The notes under the pieces: generated by a model
Database searches by the model: none
The model's input: only the letters and a program-made list of their open reading frames with translations
What the model was told of the DNA's origin: nothing
Position numbers and translations under genes: made by a program
NCBI GenBank assembly: GCA_035516255.1
Contig: DATJAL010000052.1
Location: forward strand, 124,001-188,000
Direction: 5' to 3'
Length of the DNA: 64,000 bases
DNA from: Chitinivibrionales bacterium
GTDB lineage: Bacteria; Fibrobacterota; Chitinivibrionia; Chitinivibrionales; FEN-1185
In this document: piece by piece, positions 27,109 to 36,385 of the stretch
Numbering within the stretch: the first letter of the stretch is position 1
Layout of the letters: every line of letters begins with the position of its first letter

Positions 27109-28206
27109 ATGTCACTCGTGCCAATGAAGCTCATTCTCGACGAGGCCAACAAGGCCGGTTACGGCGTTGGGGCCTTTAACGTCAACAACATGGAGCAATT
27201 GCAGGCGATCTGCGCCGCGGCCGCCGAAACCAATTCTCCGGTCATCATCCAGGTGAGCCGTAACGCGCTCAAATACGCCGACAAGGGCCTGCTCGCCGTG
27301 ATGGTGGGCTACATGGCCAACAAAAAATACCCGCAGATTCCCATGTCGTTGCACCTCGACCACGGCCCGGACATCGAGACCGTGGCCGAATGCGTGAAGC
27401 TCGGGTTCACGTCGGTGATGATCGACGGTTCGCTTGACTACAGCAGAAAAGACGAAAAGGGGAAGCACCCGGCACGCTCGTTCGAAGACAACGTGAAGAT
27501 CACCAAAGAGGCGGTCGCGATCGCGCACGCCGCCGGCGTCACGGTGGAGGGCGAGATCGGCACGCTCGGCGGGATCGAGGATGACACGGTCGCCGGCGCG
27601 GTGCACCTTACCAACCCGGCCGAGGCCGAGGAATTCGTGAAGCAGACCGGCGTCGACGCGCTGGCGCTCGCCATCGGCACCTCGCACGGCGCGTACAAGT
27701 TCCCGGTGGGACACGAGATCAAGCTCGCGCTCGACATCATCGACGACGTGCACAAGCGGATCCCCAACACCGCGCTTGTCATGCACGGCAGCTCGTCGGT
27801 GCCGCCGCACATGGTTGAGCTCGTCAATAAATTCGGCGGCAAAGTGCCCAACGCGGTGGGCGTTCCCACGGCCATGATCCAGGACGCGATCAAGCGCGGC
27901 ATGCGCAAGGTGAACATCGACACCGACGGACGCCTTGCGATCACGGGAGCGATCCGCAAGGTGTTTGCCGAGCAGCCCCAGAAATTCGACCCGCGCGATT
28001 ACCTCGGGCCCGCCCGCGAGGCCGTGAAGGCTTGGATGCTCGAGGAAATGAAGGCCTTCGGCACCGCCGGCCATGCCGGTGATTACCGGCCGGTGACCAC
28101 CAAGGACATGCTGAAGGTGTATTTCCCCAAGGCGGCGAAGAAGTCTGCGCCGAAAAAAGCCGCGAAGAAGCCGGCAAGAAAAGCGGCGAAGAAAAGGAAA
28201 AAGTAG
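27109..28206 (+). CDS. fba: Class II fructose-1,6-bisphosphate aldolase with histone-like tail
   Basis: Zinc-dependent aldolase splitting fructose 1,6-bisphosphate into two triose phosphates. The TIM barrel is recognisable: GAFNVNNMEQLQAI, the metal His in SLHLDHG, VMIDGS, VEGEIGTLGG, the GTSHGAYKFP loop, MHGSSSVP and KVNIDTDGR. The catalytic body ends near residue 337. A 28-residue tail follows, made almost only of Lys, Ala and Pro and resembling a histone H1-type tail. It is linked to rplQ by 21 bases, an unusual operon partner for a glycolytic enzyme, and is closed by a terminator. Confidence 0.93.
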   Translation: MSLVPMKLILDEANKAGYGVGAFNVNNMEQLQAICAAAAETNSPVIIQVSRNALKYADKGLLAVMVGYMANKKYPQIPMSLHLDHGPDIETVAECVKLGFTSVMIDGSLDYSRKDEKGKHPARSFEDNVKITKEAVAIAHAAGVTVEGEIGTLGGIEDDTVAGAVHLTNPAEAEEFVKQTGVDALALAIGTSHGAYKFPVGHEIKLALDIIDDVHKRIPNTALVMHGSSSVPPHMVELVNKFGGKVPNAVGVPTAMIQDAIKRGMRKVNIDTDGRLAITGAIRKVFAEQPQKFDPRDYLGPAREAVKAWMLEEMKAFGTAGHAGDYRPVTTKDMLKVYFPKAAKKSAPKKAAKKPARKAAKKRKK

Positions 28207-28235
28207 ATTAGTCTTAATAAATAGCGATTGACAAA

Positions 28236-28265
28236 AGGCATGACGGTGTAAGGTCGTGCCTTTTT
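28236..28265 (+). terminator. Rho-independent terminator after fba
   Basis: AGGCATGAC (28236-28244) pairs with GTCGTGCCT (28253-28261) with one G-U pair and an 8-base loop, followed directly by a T-run (TTTTTG). It plausibly ends the long ribosomal-fba transcript. Confidence 0.85.
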
Positions 28266-28270
28266 GATTT

Positions 28271-28440
28271 CTGCATCGATTGTCGCCACCGTGGGTGATT
28301 TGATGCAGCTGAACCCTGCCGCCGCGTTAGGTCCGAACGGAGGTCGCTCTGGAGAGCGATGCTGCCCGGACGCCCCGGGAAGCGGCCTCGCGCCTGGCAA
28401 CCCGAGCCGGTAGGCGAGACCGGAGCGAGGACCGACCCGA
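28271..28440 (+). ncRNA. Candidate structured RNA between fba and a secreted-protein gene
   Basis: The 413-base gap 28207-28619 holds the fba terminator and then a strikingly GC-rich block with nested complementarity. CTGCATC (28271-28277) pairs with GATGCAG (28302-28308). GTCCG and CGGAC enclose a CGCTCT/AGAGCG hairpin (about 28331-28376). CCTCGC-GCCT pairs with AGGC...GCGAGG (about 28386-28430). It contains AGGTCCGAACGG, which recalls the SRP RNA apical motif but lacks its GGAAGCAG. I do not recognise the family. From 28440 to 28619 I see only AT-rich sequence and a ribosome-binding site. The strand is uncertain. Confidence 0.3.
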
Positions 28441-28619
28441 CCCCGAGCATTTATGAGGGGGAGGGGAACGCCCATATATATCACTCATAACTCATAATAC
28501 CATGTGCATTAATTATATTTTATCGGTCTAAAATCGACATAAAACACGGGCTCCGGAATCATGAACGGCAGCCTTTTCACCGTATATCACCGACATTTTT
28601 CAGGAGGGGACAAAGGACA

Positions 28620-29549
28620 ATGCGTATGAAAAAATTACAGGTTGGATTGATGGGCGTGGTCTGCGCGGCATGGTTTGCCACTTCGTCCGGTGCCGATATC
28701 GTCACTTTCAACAGCCCCGGGCAATGGACCACCGAACGCTCGGACAACCTCGTGCTCAAGGCGCAGCTCGACACGGCAAAAATTCCGAAGAAGCAAATTT
28801 CGGTGAGCCTTTATAAAATAGAGGCGGGGAAGAAAAAGCTTGTCGCGACCAAGCCGTTCAAGGTCACCGATTATTCCCAGGAATTCAATCTCGGCACCGT
28901 TGGGACAAACCTCCTGGGCGGCAAGGACTATCTCAAGATCGAGTGGTCGATCATGGGCGCCAAAGACAAGGGCAGCCTGTTCCCGGTCGGCATTGTCAAT
29001 CTCGACAAGCTGCCCCCGGTGGCGGCCGTGCACGCGTCCAAGGTACAGGCGCCTCTCGATGCGGGCAGCGCCGCGTCGTTTGCCGCAAGCGCGAAATTCG
29101 TATCCGTGAAGGACTGCGACATCGCCCTTTTCTGGAGCAGCAGCGCGCTTTCGGTGCTGGTGAAAAAAGGCCAGTCCAAGAACACGCTCAAGCTGGCGTT
29201 TGACGGCAAGAACGGCAAGAACGCCTTTATTTCGTACCCGGACCGGGTTGTTGAACTGAACATGACGAAGGATTCCCTGAGCACCGTGCTGTACGAGCGG
29301 GTCGCCTTGAGCGACAGCGTCAATTTCCCGGTCAAGGACTGGAAAAGCGAAGTGAAAAAGACCGCGGCCAACGGCATGACCATCATCACCATCCCGTGGT
29401 ACGACATCGGGCTTGTCGCCCAGGACGGACGGGTGCTGGGTTTTGGTGCGTTCGTGACCGACGAGAAATCGGCGCCGGTCGCGGCCTACCCGGCAAGTGC
29501 AAAGCTGCTGCTGCCAGGCTCGTGGTCGAGCATCGTGCTTGACAAATAA
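28620..29549 (+). CDS. Secreted protein with CBM9/DOMON-like C-terminal region
   Basis: A 309-residue protein with a clear signal peptide (residues 1-25, MKKLQVGLMGVVCAAWFA then TSSGA). The middle contains KIEWSIMGAKDKG. The C-terminal half (about 160-305) has a pattern of beta strands with IALFWSSSALSVLV and the ending IPWYDIGLVAQDGRVLGFGA, which resembles the last strands of carbohydrate-binding family 9 or DOMON-type sandwich domains. No catalytic motif is visible. The start at 28620 has AGGAGGGG ten bases upstream; an ATG at 28626 is also possible. Function unknown; extracytoplasmic glycan binding is an inference. Confidence 0.7.
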   Translation: MRMKKLQVGLMGVVCAAWFATSSGADIVTFNSPGQWTTERSDNLVLKAQLDTAKIPKKQISVSLYKIEAGKKKLVATKPFKVTDYSQEFNLGTVGTNLLGGKDYLKIEWSIMGAKDKGSLFPVGIVNLDKLPPVAAVHASKVQAPLDAGSAASFAASAKFVSVKDCDIALFWSSSALSVLVKKGQSKNTLKLAFDGKNGKNAFISYPDRVVELNMTKDSLSTVLYERVALSDSVNFPVKDWKSEVKKTAANGMTIITIPWYDIGLVAQDGRVLGFGAFVTDEKSAPVAAYPASAKLLLPGSWSSIVLDK

Positions 29550-29559
29550 CGCTATTTAC

Positions 29560-29634
29560 GGTGGCTGTAGTTCAATTGGTTAGAGCCCCGGACTGTGGCT
29601 CCGGGTGTTGCGGGTTCGAGCCCCGTCAGCCACC
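29560..29634 (+). tRNA. tRNA-His (anticodon GTG)
   Basis: A 75-base cloverleaf. The acceptor stem GTGGCTG/CAGCCAC is preceded by the histidine-specific extra G (29560) facing a discriminator C (29634). D arm GTTC...GAGC, anticodon stem CCGGA/TCCGG with loop CTGTGGC, and T arm GCGGG-TTCGAGC-CCCGT. The 3' CCA is not encoded. It lies 10 bases after the preceding stop codon, so it may be read from that gene's promoter. Confidence 0.97.
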
Positions 29635-29857
29635 CTTTTAAAATTCCCCTTTTTTTCCACGTTTTGCGAGGGAAAACGCTTGACAAGCCCAAAAGTCCAG
29701 CGTTTTTCATTTGTTCCTCTTTATCAATTTTTATCACCTTTTTACAATACGTTTCGGACAAATTACGGACAGTTTTTAAATATCCTCAAATAACCACCAA
29801 CAAAAATATTCCGGCCGGCAACTATCGAAGAAACTGACATTTTTCCATGGCGCGCGC

Positions 29858-29890
29858 AAAAAAAGACTGGGCACCCTTACGGATGCCCAG
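29858..29890 (-). terminator. Rho-independent terminator of the first GH2 gene
   Basis: On the minus strand CTGGGCATCC and GGGTGCCCAG form a 10-bp stem with a GTAA tetraloop, followed by TCTTTTTTT. It ends the minus-strand gene whose stop is at 29919. The stretch 29635-29857, after the tRNA, is AT-rich and otherwise empty. Confidence 0.9.
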
Positions 29891-29918
29891 TATATCTACG
29901 GACCCGTTCGTAGCGCAG

Positions 29919-32765
29919 CTACTTTAAAAGCAGAACCTGCCGGACAAAGTGTCCGCCATCAACGTCAAGACGAACGAAGCAAACTCCGGTGCTCATTGCC
30001 TTACCGTTGGGGATAGTTCCGTTGATCGCAATCGGATGCCACCCGGCTTCGACCCTCGAATTGGCCGTCCGTTCTAGGATTCTTCCTCTCGCGTCAAGAA
30101 TCTCCACGGAAACGAGCGAAGGAATACTAATATAGTATCGCACCACACCGTTGATTGTCCGGATGTCGAAAGCCGGCATGACGGAGGCCGCCGCCCGGCG
30201 CGGTGCCGGCCTCACCGCAGTTACTATTCCATTGTTCGGTACCGGTACCACCGTGAACGAGGCTGTGCCGGTGCCGAGGCCGGGCGAGGTTGCTGTCACG
30301 GTCACCGCGCCTGGTGTAAACGTCGAGCGCACCGCAACCTTGCACATGCCGCCTTCGGCCGAAAGGTTAGGGTCGAGAGGTGCATGATAGCCCACGGGTT
30401 GGCCTGCCGTAACCATCTGATCGCTTCCGCCGCGATAATTGCCGGGGCCCGAAACCGCAAAGGTGATGATGTTGCTTGCCGTGGGGCAGGTGATGTTGTT
30501 TGCGTCAACGACTTTTGCGAGTATGAGCGCGGCGTCCGTGGCATTGGCAGTAATCTGGAACGTGTCCCCGTCGGCCTGCACCACCGGCGTGTCCACGACC
30601 AGAACGATGTGATCAGGATTGCCAGCTGTTTGTTTCTGGTCTGAACACACGATTTTGCCGTTGGCGTCAAGGCCGTTCGCAATCAGTGTCCCGGCAGCCC
30701 AGGTCACGTTGTCCCAATAACATTGGAACGGCAGTTCCGTGTTGGTATTCGCGGCGATGGTGTAGTCATCGCCGGTGCCTTGCCAGGGATTCGGCGTCTT
30801 GGTTCCCAAACTATTCCCATTTAATAGCAGATTTACGCTGGGGCAATTACTGAACACGTTGACCCGGACCGATCCCGACCGGTTCCAGTGATGTGCGATA
30901 TAAACGACGGGCCTGATGGAATAGGGAATCCAGCACGCGGCATACATCTTGTACAGCATCTTGGGCAACCGGTTGAAATCCATCATGGAACAGCCGAACG
31001 ATCTCACGGAATTGCCCGGAGTTCCATCGGCGTATTGCTGGTCCTCGCCGGGAGTTTCGGCCATGTACCATTGACACATGCCAAAACAATTGGCCGCCCT
31101 CGCATCCTTCCAGTGCATCAGATATGCCTGGGCCATCTCAATTTCATAATCGTAGGCGTCCCGTTGCGAAGCGTACATGTTCATTCCGCCCCACGCTTCC
31201 GCGCCCCAGGCCGGATTGCCGGGGTTCCCGCCCTTGACGCCGATCTCGCATCCGGTAACCGTGCACGAAAGGATATCTTTGGGCCCGTTTCCGTTTCCGC
31301 GAACCGATATTACACGCGGGGAAAGGGAGTCCCATGTATTGCAGATGGTCCGGAGCGCGTTGCACGTATTGGGATCGATGTTCCCGTTGCTTACCTCCCA
31401 TGCGAGAATGGACGGATCGTTCCGGTCGCGGATGACTCCGTCGCGCTGCATTTCCTCCTTGAGCGTGATTTGGTCCGCGGTCGCGGATCCGGTGGAGAAC
31501 TGGCCCTCGCCTTCGCCGCTCGGCTGCATGAGCATCACACCGGTATTGTCGCACGCGTAGACGAAACCGGGGCTGCACGCGGAGTGACCGGGCCTCCACA
31601 GGTTTCCGCCGCACTTTGTGAGAAGCAGCGCGTCACGATATTCGATTTCAGGCGGCAGGGCGGTGCCGAGCGCGGGGTAGTCGTAGCGGGCGGATGCCCC
31701 GTACAGCAGATGCTTGTGCCCGTTGATATAAGGAAAATTGGCGTCCCAGGTGATCGTGCGTATTCCCAGAGGACTTTGGAATACGTCAACCGTGGACCCG
31801 GCCACCTGTACGATATGGTACACCTTGTACATATACGGCGAGCCGAAGGTGCTGTTGTTCGGATACCACAGATGAGGATTGGCAACGGTTCCGTTCTGAT
31901 CGAAAACCGTGCTTTGCCCCGCGCTGACGGCGCCGGTGCTTGTCTGGGTCAAAACTACCGTATTCGCGGCATCAACGACCTTGGTTGTAACCGTAACCGT
32001 CTGGGCGGTTGCGCCGTCGTTCCTGACGTTTGTCAACATCCGCACCGTTGCCTGTGAACCATCGGCGGTAACGTTTGTCGCGGCGACATAGGTGCCCCAT
32101 TGACTGAGCGTTGAATACGAATTCATCGGCACATGAACCTTGTCGGTGATGTGCATGAACACTGGCCTGAATATTCCGCCATCCTCTGAACCAAAACGGA
32201 AGACCTCCGAAAAACCGGGATCCTTATAAAAGCCGCCGCCCTTGCCCACTCGCACGGCCAACACATTGTCCGCTCCTCCAAAGGTGACATAAGGTGTGAG
32301 ATCCACGACGAATCCCTGGAAACCTATGACGTGGGTAGCCTGCGCATCCGCGGTAACGGCGCTGTTACCGGGGAGAAAAGTGCCGTTGATGTACACCTGG
32401 CAGCCTACATGCACACCCTGGAATTCAACGAAGATTTTTCTGTCGGCGTACGAATTGTCGAGGGTAAAATGTTTTCTGTACCATACATTGCCGCCAAACA
32501 TCGACCCGTCGCCGCCGCCGCTGCCTTGGTTGATAAAGGTGTCGGTGTCATTATAGGTGTGCGGAACACCGATCTGCTTCCACGCGGCGTCGTTAAACGC
32601 AGGGGCCTGGGCGCCGGCGGGGTCGGATTTCGCAAACAGCCAGGGCGTCACGCCCATGTTGATCGTGACCCTGTTGCTCGATTCTCCCGTGTACGTATCC
32701 GCGGAGCCGGATATCGAAACCAGCATCGCGGCAACCATCGCCCACCCAATGATTTTGCTTTTCAT
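29919..32765 (-). CDS. Secreted glycoside hydrolase family 2 (beta-galactosidase-like) protein, paralogue A
   Basis: A 948-residue exported protein. A signal peptide (to about residue 25) precedes a GH2 jelly-roll sugar-binding domain (WYRKHFTLDNSYADRKIFVEF), an Ig-like domain and a TIM barrel (NLWRPGHSACSPGF, NDPSILAWEVSNGN). Beta-sandwich domains (LLLNGNSLGTK) and a Por-secretion-like tail ending FVRQVLLLK follow. The nucleophile candidate is Glu523 in WGAEAWGG. The acid/base Glu that normally follows Asn is Gly461 (SNG instead of NE). I chose ATG 32765, eight bases after AAGGGGG; the upstream open frame is not typical coding. Its close paralogue lies at 44813-47641. Activity is uncertain. 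Confidence 0.85.
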   Translation of the reverse strand: MKSKIIGWAMVAAMLVSISGSADTYTGESSNRVTINMGVTPWLFAKSDPAGAQAPAFNDAAWKQIGVPHTYNDTDTFINQGSGGGDGSMFGGNVWYRKHFTLDNSYADRKIFVEFQGVHVGCQVYINGTFLPGNSAVTADAQATHVIGFQGFVVDLTPYVTFGGADNVLAVRVGKGGGFYKDPGFSEVFRFGSEDGGIFRPVFMHITDKVHVPMNSYSTLSQWGTYVAATNVTADGSQATVRMLTNVRNDGATAQTVTVTTKVVDAANTVVLTQTSTGAVSAGQSTVFDQNGTVANPHLWYPNNSTFGSPYMYKVYHIVQVAGSTVDVFQSPLGIRTITWDANFPYINGHKHLLYGASARYDYPALGTALPPEIEYRDALLLTKCGGNLWRPGHSACSPGFVYACDNTGVMLMQPSGEGEGQFSTGSATADQITLKEEMQRDGVIRDRNDPSILAWEVSNGNIDPNTCNALRTICNTWDSLSPRVISVRGNGNGPKDILSCTVTGCEIGVKGGNPGNPAWGAEAWGGMNMYASQRDAYDYEIEMAQAYLMHWKDARAANCFGMCQWYMAETPGEDQQYADGTPGNSVRSFGCSMMDFNRLPKMLYKMYAACWIPYSIRPVVYIAHHWNRSGSVRVNVFSNCPSVNLLLNGNSLGTKTPNPWQGTGDDYTIAANTNTELPFQCYWDNVTWAAGTLIANGLDANGKIVCSDQKQTAGNPDHIVLVVDTPVVQADGDTFQITANATDAALILAKVVDANNITCPTASNIITFAVSGPGNYRGGSDQMVTAGQPVGYHAPLDPNLSAEGGMCKVAVRSTFTPGAVTVTATSPGLGTGTASFTVVPVPNNGIVTAVRPAPRRAAASVMPAFDIRTINGVVRYYISIPSLVSVEILDARGRILERTANSRVEAGWHPIAINGTIPNGKAMSTGVCFVRLDVDGGHFVRQVLLLK

Positions 32766-33371
32766 TGTCATTGCCCCCTTAAAAGTAGATTGTTTTGCAT
32801 GCGGGATCTTGCGTTGGAGAACCTCGCAGCAGTTTCGGTGATCTTCAAGCTCTGTTGAACGAATACACCCTCTCATTCGATCAGTACCTTCCGCGCGCGC
32901 CCCCGGACGCGAGCATGTGAAACATCCTGCGCGCGTTGTGTGCATTCCCACTTTTCGAAAGCGGCCGCAAAACCAAGTTCAATCCCATTCCTAGCCATAT
33001 AATATAATCTACAATTGCAGATTTCACTTGTCTAAATAAACATATAAACATTAGAGTTATGGTCACATTTCCGGTCACGAGGCGGCCAGCGATAATCGTG
33101 ATAATAGCGTTGGTCATCACGATAATTGCGATCAAAGGGCTCATAACCTGAAGTTCGCCGTTCAAATCAGAGCATGTCGTAGTAACGCTGTAAAATAGGC
33201 GTTAATTCAGGTTTCAAGAGGCACAACTTTTTGACAGATTGTATTAATTCCATAAAATTCAACCCATGCGTCCGGCATCCCCTGATTTGACATCCGCCTC
33301 CGATAATGCCTATATTCCCTTGTGACAAACATTTTTTCCAATTCAGTTTCATAAAATCATGGAGCCTTTTT
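32766..33371. other. Divergent intergenic region between GH2 paralogue A and the beta-helix gene
   Basis: This 606-base gap carries no convincing gene. An AT-rich block at about 32990-33080 could hold the minus-strand promoter: read on the minus strand it contains TAGACA and TAGATT 17 bases apart, a weak sigma70 match. GTTCGCCGTTCAAA at 33153-33166 is an exact 14-base copy of part of palindrome B at 13384. Confidence 0.4.
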
Positions 33372-35447
33372 ATGAAATCGCCGTTCATCGCATTCGTCGT
33401 CATCATTGCCGCAACCTGCTTTTCCGACCTTCTTCCCTCCGACCGCACAGTCGCCTGGGAAGGCAACGTGGGTGTCCCGGGCGGCATTCCTCATCGCACC
33501 GCCATCTACAAGACCATTGATTCCGTCACTTACGGCAACGGCGCGACTGATGCGGCCCCCGTCCTGCAAACCACAATCACCGCCTGCCCCAATGATCAGG
33601 TAATCTACCTGCCGTCGGGCACCTATCTTGTCTCCAAGTCCCTTGTCATAAATCATCCTGTCATCCTCCGGGGCGCCGGGGCGAACCGCACCACGCTCGT
33701 CACGGGCGACCGGATACTGTTCTCTCCTGCCAGCGGAAGCTATCCCGGCGGAGCAGTGGGCAATGTGGTTAATTGGACCGCCGGCTACAACAAGGGCGAC
33801 ACGGTCTTGACTCTTGCGAGTGTTGCCGGCCTGAGCGTTGGGCAATCCATTGTCCTTGACCAGCACAACGATACCTCCATTGTGCATGTACCCGGTGTCG
33901 GCGGGATCCAGACCACCTATTCGCGGGCGGATGACGGCAATTTTGCAGGCGGCACGAACCGGGCGCAGGGGCAGATGAACGCAATCACGGCCATCAATGC
34001 CGCGACAAGCCAGATCACCGTCCAGGTTCCGCTGTATTACACCTTTAAAAGCGCTCTCGCGCCACAGGTGTTCTTCTGGGCGGGAAACATGAAAAACGCG
34101 GGCATCGAAGACCTGAGGATCGACTCCAGAAACAACAGCTCCAGGGCAGTTGATTTCGAATTCTGCGACTACAGCTGGGCCAGGGGCGTCGAGGTGGCGA
34201 ACCCAGCGCGTTCGGCCATCGCCTTTGTCCTTTATTGTTTCCGGCCCGAGGTGCGCGACTGCTACATCCACAACAGCCAGCTTCCGTTCGGGCCCACGCG
34301 CTACGGCATCGAACTGGGGGACGTTTCAGGCGCGCTTGTCGAGAACAACATAGTGAGCAGCGTGGTCGGCCCGGTCGTCACCATCAACTGGATAAGCGGA
34401 TGCGTGATTGCCTATAATTTCATGCAGAAGAACACGTTTCAAAACGGTGCACAGACCGCCTGGCAGTTCTGCTCCATTGAAACGCATATGTGCCATTCTT
34501 TTCAAAACCTCGTGGAAGGGAATATCGCCACCGCGTACGACAACGACGTGTATTGGGGCTCGGGAAGCCATTCGACAACTTTCCGCAACCGTTTTGTCGG
34601 GTATGACGGTCCCATGGACAGCCTTTACATAAACGGAACGCACGCGGTAAGGGTGGACGCGTGGAACCGGTACATGAGCCTTGTGGGCAACGTGATCGGC
34701 TGCACCGGATGGCACCGTTATTATGAGCTCGACCCGGCCAACTGGAAAGGACAGGACGACCGGTTCGCCGTGTATGCCCTCGGGTGGTGGGATTACATCA
34801 ACGATACGGCAGATTACGATCCAGTGGTGAAATCAACCATGCTTCGCGGCGGAAATTACGATGTTGCCACGAACGAAGTGATCTGGCGCAGCAATGTTCC
34901 CGCGGGCGAGGACTCCGCGACGTACCTGACTCAGCAGGCTCTGCCGCCGTCGCTGTATCTTTCGCAAAAACCCGTCTGGTGGAACGCCTCGCCCTTTCCG
35001 CCAATAGGCCCGGAAATAACAACGGGCGACGGCCCTGGCGCGCACACCTTCGCGAATCCCGCGAAAGACTGCTACGACCGTTCGCCCAAAAACCCGGACA
35101 CCACGCTCCAATTCAATGCCGATACCTGCTATTGTGCCGGCCTCGCCGCGAAAGTTGCGCCGCCGGCGCGCAGGAATACGTTTTCCCTTAGCGTTTCGCC
35201 GATCAGGGGATCGCGGTTCACCATTTCCGTGCAGGGAGTCGAGGCGCCTTTTTCGCTGCGCATATTCAACCTCCAGGGCAGGCTGGTGAAGACCTTGGCT
35301 TACGATGAGGTAAAACGGACTGCGGAGGCTTATCGCACGGTCTGGACGGGCATCGATAATCAGGGGAACAGGTCAGGGCGTGGGATATATTTCATAACCG
35401 GCAGCATGAAGGAACAGCGGGTGGCTGCGCGCGTGCTGCTGTATTGA
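33372..35447 (+). CDS. Secreted right-handed beta-helix protein (pectate lyase 3 / GH55-like) with secretion tail
   Basis: A 691-residue exported protein. After a signal peptide (about 1-19), residues 52-90 match the start of pectate-lyase-superfamily beta-helices (YGNGATDAAPVLQTTITA, VIYLPSGTYLVSKSLVI, ILRGAGANRTTLV). Coils rich in Asn and Gly follow (IEDLRIDSRNNSSRAVDFEF, LVENNIVSSVVGPVVTINW). The last 80 residues form a FlgD-Ig/Por-secretion-like domain (LRIFNLQGRLVKTL ... GRGIYFITG). A polysaccharide lyase or hydrolase role is likely, but catalytic residues cannot be assigned by eye. ATG 33372 has GGAG seven bases upstream. Confidence 0.8.
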   Translation: MKSPFIAFVVIIAATCFSDLLPSDRTVAWEGNVGVPGGIPHRTAIYKTIDSVTYGNGATDAAPVLQTTITACPNDQVIYLPSGTYLVSKSLVINHPVILRGAGANRTTLVTGDRILFSPASGSYPGGAVGNVVNWTAGYNKGDTVLTLASVAGLSVGQSIVLDQHNDTSIVHVPGVGGIQTTYSRADDGNFAGGTNRAQGQMNAITAINAATSQITVQVPLYYTFKSALAPQVFFWAGNMKNAGIEDLRIDSRNNSSRAVDFEFCDYSWARGVEVANPARSAIAFVLYCFRPEVRDCYIHNSQLPFGPTRYGIELGDVSGALVENNIVSSVVGPVVTINWISGCVIAYNFMQKNTFQNGAQTAWQFCSIETHMCHSFQNLVEGNIATAYDNDVYWGSGSHSTTFRNRFVGYDGPMDSLYINGTHAVRVDAWNRYMSLVGNVIGCTGWHRYYELDPANWKGQDDRFAVYALGWWDYINDTADYDPVVKSTMLRGGNYDVATNEVIWRSNVPAGEDSATYLTQQALPPSLYLSQKPVWWNASPFPPIGPEITTGDGPGAHTFANPAKDCYDRSPKNPDTTLQFNADTCYCAGLAAKVAPPARRNTFSLSVSPIRGSRFTISVQGVEAPFSLRIFNLQGRLVKTLAYDEVKRTAEAYRTVWTGIDNQGNRSGRGIYFITGSMKEQRVAARVLLY

Positions 35448-35497
35448 ACGAGGTAGCGCCATCAAATCCAAGTTTCTTTCATTGCCTGTCAAAGGAT

Positions 35498-35530
35498 AAG
35501 GCTTGACAATACGAAATGTCGGGCCTTTTT
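35498..35530 (+). terminator. Rho-independent terminator after the beta-helix gene
   Basis: AAGGCTTGAC (35498-35507) and GTCGGGCCTT (35518-35527) form a 10-bp stem with two G-U pairs and a 10-base loop, followed by TTTC. An alternative hairpin GTCGGGC/GCCCGAC (35518-35541) competes with it. The remaining gap to 35699 shows nothing else. Confidence 0.65.
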
Positions 35531-35699
35531 CATTGCCCGACGATAAAAATATGATCTGTCAATTTGGATGGCCTGCTGGCAAGCTGGATCACGATTGTTT
35601 AGTTTTGAGCGGCAGATGAACCTTCATCCCAGATCCAGCCCAAACATAAAGAGGGCGCGGCGTCGATACGGGGTGAATGCCTTTTGTTATGGCTGGTTG

Positions 35700-36385
35700 T
35701 TAAAAATGGTATTGCACGGCCATAAGGCGCGTCACCATGCCGCTGCTTTTCACCAAAAAACAGCCGCGGCCCTTGACATTTGCGATCTTTCTTCCGTGAA
35801 GATCATAGAGCTCGATTTTCCCGCTGCCTGCGGCGTTGAGCGCCCTCACCGTCCCGTCTGCGCCGATTTTGAAAACCGGCGTTTGCGAAGCGCTTGACGT
35901 ATTGCGAACCATCGGCGTTATTACCGGCACGCTGCTGCGATAGGTGTTCCATATGTAGGTTACAAACTGGTTCTGAGCGCCGCTTGCGTCGGGCAGGCTG
36001 TCATTCATCCATCGGTCGACAAAGTCAAAGAACGCATCATGGTTCCATATGCCTTTTGCGTTGAGCAGAAGTGCCGAAAGCATTTCCCCAACCCAATACG
36101 GCACGGTGCAGCAGCCGCGGTAGTCCGGGCATCCGTCAACCAGGCCGGCGGGATCGCGGCAGTCCTTTGCGCCGCTGCCGGTGCAGCCGCTCTGGAAATA
36201 GTTCTGGCCGCTGCCGCAATTCCATCCCCAAAGAGCCTTTCCGTTTTTACCGTAGTAGGTCTGGTCGTTTTCACCGAAATTGCCGTCCGCCGCATAGTCA
36301 ATTCCCGCCCCGAGCATGGCTGAGTCGTTCAGCATGAGGCCGGCAAAAACAACGGGCCACTTGCGCCCGCTGAAATGCCCGCCCA
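35700..36385 (-). pseudogene. C-terminal part of a frameshifted secreted protein
   Basis: This is the downstream half of the gene beginning at 37171, in the next frame. It continues FSGRKWPVVFAGLMLND, then Cys-rich segments (YRGCCTVPYWVGEML) and RWMNDSLPDASGA. It ends with a short Por-secretion-like strand set (KIELYDLHGRKIANVKGRG, AVQYHF). Upstream of about 36385 this frame reads implausible Arg-rich sequence, so it has no start of its own. Together the halves would make a protein of about 490 residues. A one-base indel, or a sequencing error in the GC run 36378-36384, explains the break. Confidence 0.7.

Noticed and set aside
28310-28440. SRP RNA in the fba downstream block
   Set aside because: AGGTCCG is present, but the invariant GGAAGCAG apical loop and the symmetric bulge are not; kept only as an unidentified structured candidate.
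29552-29761. A minus-strand frame containing GWLTGLEPATPGATVRGSN
   Set aside because: This peptide is the well-known artefact of translating across a tRNA gene, here tRNA-His.
30888-32057. A 389-residue plus-strand frame opposite GH2 paralogue A
   Set aside because: Shadow of the minus-strand gene, which has a signal peptide, GH2 domains and its own terminator.
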